Origin: Fomitopsis serialis
Taxonomy: Eukaryota > Basidiomycota > Agaricomycetes > Polyporales > Fomitopsidaceae
NCBI RefSeq assembly: GCF_022376445.1
Contig: NW_025954976.1
Coordinates: 1 to 64,000 of the forward strand
Length of the DNA stretch: 64,000 nt
Direction: 5' to 3'
Every line of letters starts with the position of its first letter. The stretch's first letter is position 1. This document shows, piece by piece, positions 1 through 11,295 of the stretch. The translations under genes and the position numbers were made by a program. The notes under the pieces are model-generated. The model was not told where the DNA came from, did no database searches, and saw only the letters and a list, made by a program, of their open reading frames with translations.

Positions 1-544
1 GCGAGTGGTGGGGGAAAAGAGGTCAGGACAAGGGAGGAAGCCCCACTTTGGCTGTGGAGACCACGAGTCAGACAAGATTATCAACTGAGCGCACAGAAAG
101 CGACACGCGCACCTTGATCTCGACAGCACAACCAGATCCACCAATCAGGTTGTCGGCGAGGACTGCTGTCTCTCTGTCTGTGTCGACCCTATCCTCCACT
201 CTCCTTGCTTCGGGACGACTCGCCTCTGCCGCTTGCCAACAGCTGCACCCATGCCTTGTCAACCTTCACGACCTGGACATGCGGCAGAAACTCGTCTGGA
301 ACGAGTCGGCGTATGGCCACCTCCTGGAAGGCAATAACAGGATCGTCAAGGTCACCCGTCGCGGGGCAGGTGCGGGTACGTCGATTGTGGCTGGTTTGAC
401 CGCGATCTTGCGCAGACGAAGGACTTTGTTGGTGAACAATGGATGCACCGGACCAACGTAGGAGAAGACGATGGCCGAGCCGCCTTCTGCGATGTACCTC
501 CAGTTCACAGTAACAGTCTCAGACACCAGGCTATTCATGGCCAA
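1..544 (-). CDS. IPK1: Inositol-pentakisphosphate 2-kinase, 5' part (runs off left edge)
   Basis: The product phosphorylates inositol pentakisphosphate at position 2 to make phytate (IP6), which is used in mRNA export and signalling. The first exon encodes the N-terminal WRYIAEGG...VFSYVGP block and VLRLRK, which are typical of the fungal family. After a 56-nt intron (324-379) comes EVAIRRLVPDEFLP. Near the edge, CAVEIK is joined across a 61-nt intron (52-112) to PKWGFLP, giving the EIKPKW signature. Only about the first third of the protein is here. The frame changes by one base near 226-235, between the VQLLAS segment and the AEASRPEARR segment; no GT-AG intron can explain this, so an indel (assembly error or mutation) is likely. 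The start could be Met at 544 or two codons further in. The family call rests on remembered motif patterns but is consistent over three exons. Confidence 0.75.
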
Positions 545-1219
545 TAGTACGGGGCTGACGGGACAGGGGAAGTATCATTTGTTGCGTCGCACCATGCGGA
601 CAGATGACTGGAGTGTTATGGTATGATACAGATCGTACAAACAGACTCGGAGTGGGTTGACACTAAGACCTACCGGTCAAAACACGATCACGTGCTTGGC
701 GCGTAAATGCGACTCCCGCCTGGGGCGACTCGTATTGCAGCCTTTCAGGACGCGTATAGTATTCTATTTCGCGAAACCATGGCATCATATAGGTCGTTCG
801 ACAATAACAAAGATGCACAGCAATAGCAGCGGCATAATTGTTCAATCCGTACCAGTACATGATTGGTCTCTGTCGATCAGTTTAACTACCTCGAAGTCTG
901 GCAATCGGAGTTTGTACGCGCTATTCGCACAGATGTCTCTAGAAGAAAATACAGGTGTCATGTCTTCTTTCTCTGCGACACCATGACTAAAGTGCGCAAT
1001 TGAGCGGTGAAGATCGCAGGACTAAGATGGGACGACTCACTGATATTCAAGATACTCTTCTAGATCGGAATGGAGGCATGGCGGTATGCATTTGCGGCAA
1101 CTCCATGATGCGTTGTTCTGCACAATCTTTGACTCGTGTTTCTTTGCATTGGCCGTATCCGTCGAGTCAGCAATTCGCCAGACCGACATGTCGTGATTGG
1201 ACTGTGTTTGTTCAATGAT
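545..1219. other. Intergenic, no gene seen
   Basis: The stretch lies between the IPK1 start and the 3' end of the F-box gene. It holds only short overlapping reading frames with no recognisable motif and no tRNA or repeat that I can see. It should contain the IPK1 promoter. Confidence 0.4.
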
Positions 1220-3204
1220 CTATTGGCAAGTTGCATAATTGTCAAGGACTACTCGGTCAGAGCATTCGATTCCACTCACCGCGGCGCGCCAGGTCATAAT
1301 TGCGCTGCCTTGCGTAGCAAGTCTGATGTCAAGGGCATCCATCTCCTTTGCAGTCGTTGTCTCCGGATCTCTGCCACAGAACCGTACGATTTGGCACGCC
1401 GGTTCAGACAACTTGTATTCACGAAGCCGCATTAAGAATGGACGCATGATATCTTGCAAGGACTGGGGATACGTGTCTTGTTGGGTTACCGAGGAGCGCA
1501 CGCGCTGGCAGCTATGGGCCACCACGTTCGGGAAGAACAGACAGGTTTGAACACAATCTCCGCAGCGAAACGTTGTCGCCGCGAGTTCTAGCGGGTCGAC
1601 ATTCTGTGGGAATCGCATGGTGGAGCGCATCAGGTCCCGTAGTTGGTTGCATACGCGTGATCTCCACCCCTCCAGAATCGCGCCCACCTGCGCTTGCAGC
1701 GCCATGAAGCTATGCTGATGCACGCATTCCTTCGCAGGCCGGTTCATGATTTCGCAGATTTCTGGTGTGAGCGCGATATCATCCATGTCCACGCCATAAG
1801 CCCATAACTCCGGATGTTCTGCTAAGTGTTGATTGAGAAGCTTGCGGCCTGCCACATAAAAGGCCTCCCAGCGTCTGTACATACGGCTCTCCCATTTGTA
1901 AGCACGGCGTTCCTCTCGGATCTCCTGCATGCACTCCAGGATTTCTCCCTGGATCGCCCGCCAACCTGGGTACATCTGTAAGTAACGGCATACGTGCACG
2001 GAAAGCTCTCGCACTACGCACGACGCTCGGTCATCGGTCCATGTGTATTCATTAGTGGATAGTTTCTCATGACTGAGAGTAGGCCTCTTGAGATTGAGCC
2101 TCGCCCAAGGAACTTGAGCTCTGCACCCCACCCCAGTGATCTTAATTTGGAGTCGACGCTATGACGATCGATGAACAGCGTGTACAATGATTGACTGAAG
2201 GATGCATACAATTCGAAACGTTCGCCCTCCAGGCGTTCACTCTCGCGTATAGACGAATAGCCGAACCAGCCCTCGCACGACTCTTGGAACTATGCGCGAC
2301 GGTGATCAGATAAATCGGGCGGCTTGGACTTGCGCAACTCACCTTTGCTAATTTCTTGACGTGCTGAGTCTGTCCTTGGACATATTGCTCCAGGGCTTTC
2401 TTGTTACGAGATTTAGATAGCCCTTTCCATGTATCGATGACTTCCTGCGCTTCAGATCGAAGGCAATAACCACGACCGGACTAAGGAGCACGGTAAGAGA
2501 ACTAAATTGCTACGTCAATGTTGCAGCTCTACCATCACAAAGATATCCTTTGGAATCTTGTCCATCCCTCGTTCTCGAAATAGATCGTGTTGATCCACGA
2601 CACTGCCCGCAAGAAAACATAAATTCATACGGAATGTCAATGGAACGTGCATCATGAAACTCACAGCTGAGGCCTGCATGTCTTGCAAAGCCGCACAAAG
2701 AGCGACCAGTATACATGGGGTGCTTCGCGTTTCCCACAGGCCTTGGAATCAGTGAAGGCAGCGGTAAGCCATACCACTGTCTTCGTCAAACAGAATCTGA
2801 CTTACCGTACAAATGGGCGAGAAGACTAGGGCGACCCAGGCAGGTTCAATTAATTCCTTCGGACACCGAGGAAGAGGGCCGTCGACTTGTTTCAGAGACT
2901 GTTTCCAGTAGTAGGCTGAACTCTTCCTCATCAGGAATGCGTGGAATGCCTTGGACGTTCGCGTGAGGCTGAGTAGATCGTGTGGCAGAAGATGCCGCAG
3001 GATCTATGTATCATCCAAAACATACACTGAGAACCTCAGAGGCGTGTCAGACTTTCACAGACTCACCTCATGGATGATATCCATTGGCATGTTCAACATG
3101 TCCGAGTCTTGAAGGCCACTTCGTGTCCGACTGCGCGTATTTCGTACTTCCAAACCTGCGGAGACCATAGGTGTCTTCGACCGCTTGATTATTCTAGGTG
3201 GCAT
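1220..3204 (-). CDS. F-box domain protein with Cys-pair zinc-binding region
   Basis: Probable substrate adaptor of an SCF ubiquitin ligase, or one of the many orphan F-box proteins of Agaricomycetes. The start is ATG at 3204 (MPPRIIKRSK). An intron after MDIIHE leads into ILRHLLPHDLLSLTRTSKAF, a clear F-box helix pair, followed by FLMRKSSAYYWKQSL and PKELIEPAWVALVFSP. Cys pairs follow (PICTACG, then LCKTC) and probably bind zinc. Further exons give IPKDIF, EVIDTWKGLSKSRN and a long last exon of about 300 codons ending at 1220, which carries the GWRAIQGEILECMQEIREER region and a further Cys/His group (FRCGDC). At least four introns are needed; the exact borders in 2340-2700 are less certain. 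Substrate unknown. Confidence 0.65.
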
Positions 3205-3488
3205 GGTCAAAGTTGTTGCCTCAAGAGGCGGAGTAGATGGGTGGATGAACGTTCTCTGAGCAGTGAGCGACGCGACGATCGCGTGTGGACCTCAACGCGT
3301 CGCGATAAGCACGTGACGACCTGACGCGCCTGTGGCTGTGAGCGCTCAGCACTCCTCAGGTCGGTCCGACTCGGCTCCTCTCGAGACTCGACTGGCGCGG
3401 CGAAGCTGATATTTAACTGATTAACTGACCAATACCGTCAAACGAGACGTTTCTGCGCCGAGTAGGCGGAAGTGCGGTACACATATAA

Positions 3489-4035
3489 CAGCTAGTTGCA
3501 GAACATTAGGCGCAGACGAATGCGCGCGACATATGATGACAAATAGGCGCTATCCACACGAAGACGTCGGTTTACCCACTTCACCACACCTCGCACCACC
3601 ATTTTTTTTGCGTTGCATCGATTGTCCCTGCAGCAGCCGTCATGAGAGGCATGTCTTGCAACTCGGTGAACACGACCCCGTGGACGCCTTGCAGGAGTAC
3701 TGGCCAGTGCCCGCAGACAATTGAACGTGTATCTGCCCCCTACACCCAGGTCTACGACGTCTGTCGGACTCGTCCATTGTAGCTGACTGCAAGCAGTGGT
3801 GTAGGGGAGGCATTATTGCATTGTTACTACTCTTAATGGAATATACATTAATAGAGTGTCCGAGGAACGTGACCGCGTCGCTATTGCTCGGTACAGGTGC
3901 TAGTGCAGACGACTGTGAAGCCGCAAAAACATGATGGTGCAGAAGTGGGTGAACCAACGTCAACTGTGGCGCGGCGCTTATTTGTCATCATATGTCGCGC
4001 GCGTTCGTCTGCGCCTAATGTTCTGCAACTAGCTG
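3489..4035. mobile_element. MITE-like element with 62-bp terminal inverted repeats
   Basis: Positions 3489-3550 and 3974-4035 are inverted copies of each other, matching at 60 of 62 bases. The outer ends read CAGCTAGTTGCAG and CTGCAACTAGCTG. Weaker inverted similarity continues inward for perhaps 80 bp more on each side (ACCCACTTC region). The 547-bp unit holds no transposase-like reading frame, so it looks like a non-autonomous miniature inverted-repeat element. A target-site duplication is not obvious; only A-rich flanks (TAA on the left, AAA on the right) are seen. It sits between the promoter side of the F-box gene and the 3' end of the Zn2Cys6 gene. Confidence 0.75.
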
Positions 4036-4161
4036 AAAACGCACGAAACCACGCCATACATACATTGACTATGAACGAGTACACAGTTCACCGGCCTTCA
4101 GAAAATCCAATGCCCGGAACGCGAGCACACTATTTACGGCCCTCTAGGCTTATCTAGCTGG

Positions 4162-5586
4162 TTACTCCCCTCCAAAAAGCTCGTTCCACAGCGCTGGTCC
4201 AGGTGCCGACCCGAACTCCGGTAGGGATGCATCCTTCCAAACAGCACCGGCGCTGATCGTTGGGTCGACCGATGACTGTTGCCGCGCGATGAACCCGTGT
4301 GATGCTAGACGTCCATTCGCATGCCCAGGTCCTAAGTTAGACATGTCGCCACAAAGCCCCGGCAGCAAGGTCCGCTCGTCATAGTACTTGCCGCTCGTCG
4401 TCATCGGAGGGAAGGATCGTCCAGGATAAGGCGTGATCGGCGGAGGGTAGCTTGGACATCGTTGAAACATAGCTTGTTCGAACATGGCACCAGAGGTAGC
4501 GAACACCTTCGCACGGTCATTGACAGTCTCGCCCAGTTGGAAGTAACCTTCGTCAGTCGGCGTTACCAAGGGCGTGTATCTCGAAGACGAGCTGGAGCTA
4601 GAACCGTTGGAAAGCGATGGCACAGTAAGGCGAGGCAACGAGATGTTGTTGTACGACCGCGTCCATTGTGGGCCGGCAGCAGGCTGAGGGTAATGATAAC
4701 CGCTAGGCTCCGTTCCAACTGCAATATCCACGATCATGTCTTGACCAACCATGGCACCTGGGGCGGACCAGGCGCCACTCGCGCCAACTCCTGAGGCGAG
4801 GTCACTATTGAGCCTAGAGATTTATGAGATATGAACCATAGTGCAACGACTGGATAGAAAACTCACGCAAGCCTTGATCTGGACCGTGTCATGCGTGCAG
4901 GCCTTGACATTGCCGCTGGCTCCTGCTCACCGTGGCTTCTCGTCCTCCTTGGGGATAGATCAATTGTATCCGATAGAAGACCCTCCTTTTGCAGCTTCCT
5001 GAGTTGTGTCCTCACGGCTTTGTGGTCTAAGACATAACCGCAAGTAGCGCCAAGTCTGATGCACCTTTCGCAGCTCGGACGGCCTCCGTTACACTAGTAG
5101 TCGAATGATCAGTGTGGCGATGAATGCAAGTAGACGCGCATCACGTACCTTTGTCTTCCTAATTCTGCACCTCTCGCACGCCTGTGGCGTGCGCTTCCCC
5201 TTCTCTATGCGTCGTCTTGCGGGGGAAGTGTCGCAGGACCTAGATGGGAGCGGAGGTGGAGGGAGGCCCGCAATACGATTCACGACGCCTTGAGCTTCGC
5301 TATCCAAAGGAAGCATGAATTCCTGGAGGTTCGTCCTCGGGGGCGGGGAATTGGAGAGTCCCATGGCAGTGACCACGGCGTCCATGTCTACATCGGCCTC
5401 GCGGAGAGCACTATCCGTATGGTCGATCACCACAAAGTTGACCGGACGCGTCGGCTGTGGTGCAACAATTTGAAGAAGAGACGGACATATGGTCTCGCTT
5501 GCAGGGGGTGCCGACACAGACGATGGCAGCACAGAAGAGTCCGAAGAGGCCAGCTCGTCGAAGAAGGCTGAGACCGATGCCGCCAT
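4162..5586 (-). CDS. Zn(II)2Cys6 fungal transcription factor
   Basis: Nuclear DNA-binding regulator. The ATG at 5586 begins MAASVSAFFDELASS. The binuclear zinc cluster is split by an intron: ACERCRIRKTK lies in exon 1, and CNGGRPSCERC plus GATCGY lie in exon 2 (about 5020-5095), giving the six cysteines of the C6 motif. The usual linker and a basic, Arg-rich stretch (PRRTRSHGEQ) follow. The last exon (4162-4752) is Ser/Pro/Gly-rich with SSSSSRYTP and no fungal-TF middle homology domain visible. The zinc cluster is unusually far from the N-terminus, at about residue 140, as in a subset of basidiomycete C6 factors. Total length is about 430 residues. The target genes cannot be inferred; no biosynthetic cluster lies next to it. 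Confidence 0.8.
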
Positions 5587-6474
5587 TGTGAGTCTGTTAC
5601 GGATGGAAGTGAGGGCTGAAGTGAAGCACAGTGAGTCGACAGTCGTTCATTCTTTGACCTATAGGCATTCGAGTCTTGCCTGCGAATCGCGATGACACCG
5701 CAGATCGGTTGAGACCCAAAGAACGTACTCACCTCAGGCTCAGGTCCAACACCTCGCTAGAGCTCCATCACAGGCGTATTCCCAGCCATGATCGCCCTTT
5801 AGTCGGCCGACATTCACCAAAAAAAGGAAAGGCTGCTGGCTCATGATGAATTCGCAGGTCAATCGTGGCAGGAAGGCGTATAGATGAACTTTGCCATCGA
5901 AGTTGCTATGTTGCAGATCCCCGATCGCAAACAGATCTCAGATCTCAGATTCAGATGTGAGCACGTCCATTGTCCCACGAATCGCTTAGGGTCCGCTTAG
6001 GGCTCTCACCAACTTACACTCACCAAGTCCCAACAAGAAGCCTAAGCCAAACCTCTGGCCATAGTTGGGTCTCGCTCTCGAAGAGCGGACTAAAGACGAA
6101 ACCGTACGTCAACGCTTCGTCAACGCACTACTAACAACCGTTCCGCAGGAATTGATCAGACTTTCGCACTGTCGCGTTGCCAGAGCGTCTCGTAGGCTGT
6201 ATGCAATTGCCTGATGAGTTGCCCTTCCCCTGCAATGTGTTATACATTTCCTCGCCGTGCAGGAGGCTAGAGAGAGCAAACTCGTCCCGGGCTTCAATTG
6301 GGAAACGTGCGACCCCGCTTTATAGCGGTCTGCGGTGCTTGTAGATGTCGTTGAGTGGCAAAATATAGTCTGAGATCTTTCGTATCACATTTATCCTGGA
6401 ATAGACTGAGTGATGATCCTTTATAATTTCCCAGTCATTTCCTTGGCACTAATCCTACCCAAGATAAGTGGAAA
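5587..6474. other. Intergenic, no gene seen
   Basis: This 888-bp stretch between the start of the Zn2Cys6 gene and the 3' end of the next minus-strand gene holds no convincing coding region. A short direct repetition of CAGATCTCAGATCTCAG occurs near 5933-5950. It presumably contains the promoter of the transcription factor. Confidence 0.35.
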
Positions 6475-7098
6475 TCAATAGCCATCCTGTGCGAAATGGA
6501 GAACGTGTATACTACGAGGATCTGCCAAATGCAAGCTGTGTAGTTCGACCCCGAGCCTCTGGATCCTCGGGTAGAAATGATTCATGTCGAGCTCGTATAA
6601 TCCAGACTCGATCAGGCGGTCCAAGACGCGCATGATCCACTGCGCGCAGCTCCACGGGACATCCCTCGTAGTCTTGCTGTCGCCCTGCTCCGCCTCCTGC
6701 TCTTCGATGAACTCTTTTAGATCATGGTGCGGAAGGTCCGCGTCGGGGAGACGCACGGCTCCCAAACAGGTCAACGAGCGCTGTGATGACAAGAGGTCGA
6801 CGGCCGTCTGGTGCGCGAGGTGCCATGTACGCTTAACAGCCACGCTGTTCGGCAGCGATAAATTGTTGCCATTGAACACCGGTCCTACGGCTGTCTGTGA
6901 AGCATCCACCGAGTCCTTCCCGCTGCCCGGGGAAGGATCGACGACGTCTATGACCTGGAATAGATCGACGCACGACCAGTCGGGTGCTTGATCACTGAGA
7001 TCAGAGGGGAGGACTCGGAGCGCAATTGACCAATGAAATCTGCCCATTGATGGGTCGAGGGCCTCCAACACGACGTAGATTGAGGTACGGTCGGTCAT
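6475..7098 (-). CDS. DUF6914-like protein, copy A
   Basis: Single-exon reading frame of 207 residues with no known function. It resembles the basidiomycete family I know as DUF6914: an N-terminal SIYVVLEALDPSMGRFHWSI (beta strand plus a His-Trp pair), a central CLGAVRLPDADLP, and a C-terminal WSCAQWIMRVLDRLIESGLY with the conserved Cys-x-x-Trp. It shares order and motifs with the protein at 10056-10544, so the two are paralogues flanking the phosphotransferase pair. The Cys and His arrangement recalls papain-fold or transglutaminase-like small proteins, but that is only a guess. No signal peptide is seen. Confidence 0.6.
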   Translation of the reverse strand: MTDRTSIYVVLEALDPSMGRFHWSIALRVLPSDLSDQAPDWSCVDLFQVIDVVDPSPGSGKDSVDASQTAVGPVFNGNNLSLPNSVAVKRTWHLAHQTAVDLLSSQRSLTCLGAVRLPDADLPHHDLKEFIEEQEAEQGDSKTTRDVPWSCAQWIMRVLDRLIESGLYELDMNHFYPRIQRLGVELHSLHLADPRSIHVLHFAQDGY

Positions 7099-7563
7099 CC
7101 CGCACTAACGAAGCCTAATTCTATGAAGATTTTACGGTCCCATCAATCGTATTGCGCAAGCCGTAGGTATTAGATTGTACCGACCTTCACTCCGTGTGGG
7201 CTACTGATGTACTCGCACCAACTAAAGCTAGGCACCGACGGGGAGGAAGTCGTTCGAGTCAAGTATCTGAGACCTATGCGAACAATGTGAGTGCCTAGCA
7301 GTCAGTACCTGAGGTAGACTTCGTCAATACCCTAAGTAGTCGATATACACTGTGGTCTTGAGCAGCGACAGGCTGATGCCGGCGGACCTTACAATGAGTT
7401 ACTGACGACTCAAGCTCGTATTAGTAAGCCGTATTGAGGCAATAGGCGCCCATGAATATGTGCACGCCACACCGGCCCGGGGCCTCTGTCGACGGTCGAC
7501 GGTCGCCCAGCTTCGAGTCCCCCTCCTCCTCTGTTGCTCCGAGCCAGACCGTTTCGCATTGAA
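7099..7563. promoter_or_regulatory. Divergent intergenic region
   Basis: This is the 465-bp region between the divergent starts of DUF6914-like copy A and phosphotransferase copy 1. It probably holds both promoters. No clear TATA box or repeat was identified; a short direct repeat GTCGACGGTCGACGGTCG lies near 7488-7505. Confidence 0.35.
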
Positions 7564-8570
7564 ATGTCTCTACAATTGTCGAACCACCAATCTATGCCAG
7601 TGGCGCCACCAAATCCGTACGGATTTCGTGACCCTAGGAGTGTTCCCGGGAAACCCAGAGGAGTCGACATCCTCATCGCAGCGCAAGAGCGCCAGCTCAA
7701 GCGTTCACGCTACGAACGGTGGATGCAATGCGCAGCGAATAGGTTGCAAATGACCGTGCTCAATTCCTTGCGTAAAATTCGCAATCTCATGTGGCGCTGT
7801 AAGCAACATTGTAACTAGAACGTTCCGCTTACGCTTACGCTTCAATTGCGGTTAGTCACTCTAGGCCGATGGTTTTGGATTAAAGCTTGCCATGGAACAG
7901 ACACGATAGAAGTCGAGACGATGCGCATGATCTCCTCTCGCACGCGGATACCCGTCCCTCATGTCTGGACACACTTCGTCTGGAGTGGTAGACGCTATAT
8001 CATAATGAGCCGGATCACAGGTGTGGCGCTGTCGACTGTATGGTATACAGCAGAGCCGCATTTCAGAGAAGTTATCGTTGAGCAACTAGCCAATTGCTTC
8101 GATGAATTACGAACGTTACGCACTCCGTATGGCCGTCGTATCTGCTCCGTGCTGGGGGGCCAGTACGGGACTTCCGACTTCGATACCAACATGTAGGACC
8201 GTTTGAAGATGAAGACGACTTCAATCTTCGTGGCGCACGATTCTACAACGACTTCGAATACCTCCCCGCCGAATGCATGCCACAGCTCGTCGCAGCTGTG
8301 CACTCGATTAAGCACGGCATTGTGTTCACACACGGTGATCTTGCTACGCGAAATGTCATGGTCGACGGCACCAAAGTTACAGCGATACTTGACTGGGAAT
8401 GTGCTGGTTGGTTTCCGGAACATTGGGAATATTGCAAATCGATCTTCGCTACGCCATCGTGGGTCCGTGAAGATTGGCTTCCATGGCTCCGCCGTATGCT
8501 TCCTGTCTATGACTTGGAAGCTGAAGCCGACAAGATGCTCGTGCAAGGACTCTGGGAACCATTTCTCTAG
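7564..8570 (+). pseudogene. Phosphotransferase family (APH/choline kinase-like), copy 1, frameshifted
   Basis: This is the first member of a tandem pair of aminoglycoside-phosphotransferase/choline-kinase fold genes. Exon 1 (from ATG 7564) carries the shared PNPYGFRDPRSVPGKPRG segment. A short intron after LMWRC leads into TLGRWFWIK and then IEVETMRMISSRTRIPVPHVWTH. Near 8157-8162 one base appears to be missing compared with copy 2: the literal frame reaches a stop at 8194. In the next frame the protein continues with PFEDEDDFN, the catalytic loop THGDLATRN and the metal-binding ILDWECAGWFP, ending at 8570. All catalytic positions of the HxDxxxxN loop are kept, so the break is either recent or a sequencing error. 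Confidence 0.7.
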
Positions 8571-8869
8571 TACTGCCCCACGTAATCGGTCGCGTAGGTA
8601 GGTAAATCGGTGACAGACTTTAATAGAGAGCTTTTTGGTAATGTCTTTATCACAGATTACCTTCAAAACCTTGCGACTGCAAGGTTTCTGCCCTGTCGCA
8701 AACTCGGGCGTGAGAACTGCAACCTGTCGTGGTTTGTTTGTTCTCCTGCCGCAAATGGTCGCCACTTGCTCTTTCGCTGTCTGAGCCAAGACAGTTCTAG
8801 TTAACCTTGAAGCTTGACACGTTGAACTGTGTAGATTCCTGCTGCCCTCTTCCTTGTTCGAGACAGAAA

Positions 8870-9892
8870 ATGAATGCCGATGATCCCGCCGCCAGCGCAC
8901 CGGCCGTCGTCACGGTCGCGCCGCCCAATCAGTACGGGTTTCGCGACCCAAGAAGTGTCCCTGGAAAACCCAGAGGAGACGACATTCTCTACGCGTGGCG
9001 TGATCGCGAAGCGAGGCGAACACCCCTTGAACGATGGCTACGACATACCTTGAACCGGCTGAAAGTCACTCTCCCCACCACTTTCCGCAGAGTGCGCGAC
9101 TTCATGTGGCGCCGTGAGTAGCACCACTGCGACCAGTCCAGTAACTGAGAGCATTGACACAATCGCATAGTTACCCTAGGTCGATGGCTTTGGGTCAAGC
9201 GTGGCCATGGAACAGACATGATAGAAGTCGAAACAATGCGGATGGTCGCTGCTCATACGAACATACCGGTCCCTCGCATCTGGACCCACTTCGTGTGGCG
9301 TGGGGCTCGCTACATCATCATGGATCGTGCTCGAGGCGTCCCACTGTCTAATCTCTGGTATGATGCCACACCACAATACAAAGAAGAGGTGTGCGCGCAG
9401 CTAGCCAACTACTTTCGCGAACTACGGTCTCTGCCCACGCCGTACGGTCCTCGCGTCTGTTCGCTGTTAGGCGGCCCGGTGCGAGACTTTCGTTTGCGTT
9501 TTGATCACACAGGGCCGTTCGAAAACGAGGATGACTTCAACCATCGCGGCGCGCGGTTTGGCTGGGATATCGAATACCTTCCCGCTGAGGGTATGCCTCA
9601 ATTAGTCGCAGAGGCGCACTCGATGAAGCACCCAATCGCCTTTACTCATGGCGACCTTGATCCTCGCAATGTTATGGTCGATGGGTCCAGGATCACGGCG
9701 ATCATCGACTGGGAATGTGCCGGATGGTTTCCCGCACATTGGGAGTACTGCAAATCCATCTTCGCTACGTTGTCATGGGATGATGACGACCACGAGTGGG
9801 TACCGTGGCTCCGTAGTATGGTTCCCGTATATGACACCGAAGCTCGAGCTGACAAAATGCTCGTACGCGAACTTTTCACGCCGTTGTTGTGA
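8870..9892 (+). CDS. Phosphotransferase family protein (APH/choline kinase-like), copy 2, intact
   Basis: Probable small-molecule kinase of the protein-kinase-like APH fold; substrate unknown. It starts at ATG 8870 (MNADDPAASAP), shares QYGFRDPRSVPGKPRG with copy 1, has one intron between DFMWR and TLGRWLWVK (GTGAGT...CATAG), then runs open to 9892 for about 315 residues in all. Visible motifs are IPVPRIWTHFVWRG, the hinge-like YIIMDRARGVPL, the Brenner motif THGDLDPRN (catalytic Asp and Asn) and AIIDWECAGWFPAHWEYCK (metal-binding Asp). Such families are greatly expanded in polypores. The pair lies head to tail, with DUF6914-like genes on both outer sides. No signal peptide is seen, so it is likely cytosolic. 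Confidence 0.8.
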
Positions 9893-10055
9893 CTTCCATG
9901 TATATTGTACACGCGTCAGTAGGTACTCGATGCCCATGGATCATAGCTCTCGCGGACGAGTCACAACGCGAATGTCAATACATCAGGTTCCGCGGTGACT
10001 AATGTACATTCGGGCAGCTACTGTTGTTATACAGGTTATATACGAGCCGAGACTA

Positions 10056-10544
10056 CTAGGCATAGCTAACGATGTGGACTACATTCGTATTCCTTCTGCG
10101 CATCTCTAGTAGATTGTTGGCATAGATCAGAATTTTGGCACGGAAATGCCTGAGATCAATTCTGTACATTCCCGCGTCCATGAAGCGTTGGAGAACACGA
10201 ACGACCCACTGTGAGCACGACCATACTTGCCCCGCGGGCAGTGGAGTGTCCCCCTGTTGCGGCTCCTGCTCTTTCACCCAAGAAACGATACTCTGTGCTG
10301 GGACATTGCAGTCAGGAAGTCTGACGCAGCCGACGAAGGTCGAACTCTTGAGCAAGTCTGTCGACATCTTGTGCAGTGTCCTCCATTCACCAACGCTGTG
10401 GGGCTGACTGGCGTCTTGATTAGTGATCTGGAAGATGGGGCCATTGTTGACGGATGTGTTGTAGGGTGTGACGATGAGAGCCCAATGATAACGCCCTAGT
10501 CCGATGTGATACAGTGCGATGTATAACGATGATTGAGATGACAT
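10056..10544 (-). CDS. DUF6914-like protein, copy B
   Basis: Single-exon protein of 162 residues. It begins MSSQSSLYIALYHIGLGRYHWALIV, continues with PIFQITNQD and FVGCVRLPDCNVP, and ends with VWSCSQWVVRVLQRFMDAGMY, the same ordered motifs as copy A at 6475-7098. It is shorter than copy A mainly in the middle linker. Function is not known; the family is widespread in Agaricomycetes. It converges on phosphotransferase copy 2, with about 160 bp between the stop codons. Confidence 0.65.
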   Translation of the reverse strand: MSSQSSLYIALYHIGLGRYHWALIVTPYNTSVNNGPIFQITNQDASQPHSVGEWRTLHKMSTDLLKSSTFVGCVRLPDCNVPAQSIVSWVKEQEPQQGDTPLPAGQVWSCSQWVVRVLQRFMDAGMYRIDLRHFRAKILIYANNLLEMRRRNTNVVHIVSYA

Positions 10545-11295
10545 GTCTGTATCATCACTATTCAGTTAATTCAACAAGGCATCTTCATTCACGACTCACT
10601 TGTATGTCACTCAGTAAGTATAACCGTGTTTGTGTTGCTTCGATCGATATCCTGACTACTCGATGTTGACGATCAACATGCAGACTGTTTCAATACGAGG
10701 AGGCTTACCTACAAGAAGACAAGCAAGAGACCAACCCGACTACGTGGTGGACAGGCTGAGGCAGCTTAACGGCGCCCGAAGGTCCCTTATATCTTGAGCG
10801 TAGCACTGCGGTACGGGTACGCTGATGAGGCACGAGGGGAGACTTCGAGGAGACTATCGCCTGTCCAGACGTTCTGACTCTGAGAATCACCAGGTGGCTG
10901 GCTCGATATTCGTGACAGAGACTTGAAGCGCGGAGCCAGAAGCACATCCATGGCACATGCATCAAGGAGCCTTTTTCAGCCCACTGCGGTTTGGGATGAG
11001 GTTCTATAGCTCTTTACGGCTCATCTAGGCTCGAAGAAAACCTGGACCATTGTTTTCCGGCCATGCTGAACACTTGATATCCGCCTCACTGGCCCAAGTA
11101 ATCAGCATCGGCTTGAATGTAGAATATCTCAACAGTAGTTGGTCACATACCGAGGTCTATAGCCTGCCTCGTACGACCTGACCAGACACATCCGACTACG
11201 GCCATCGCAATCTTGCGAAGCAGTCAGGATGATGATCTGATAGGCGGCATTTCAACATGAGCCTGCACGGCCACAACGCATGTAGATGGAAGGTT
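10545..11295. other. Intergenic, no gene seen
   Basis: No recognisable protein or RNA gene. The minus-strand frame at 10705-10965 has no motif. The region should include the promoter of DUF6914-like copy B. Confidence 0.3.
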
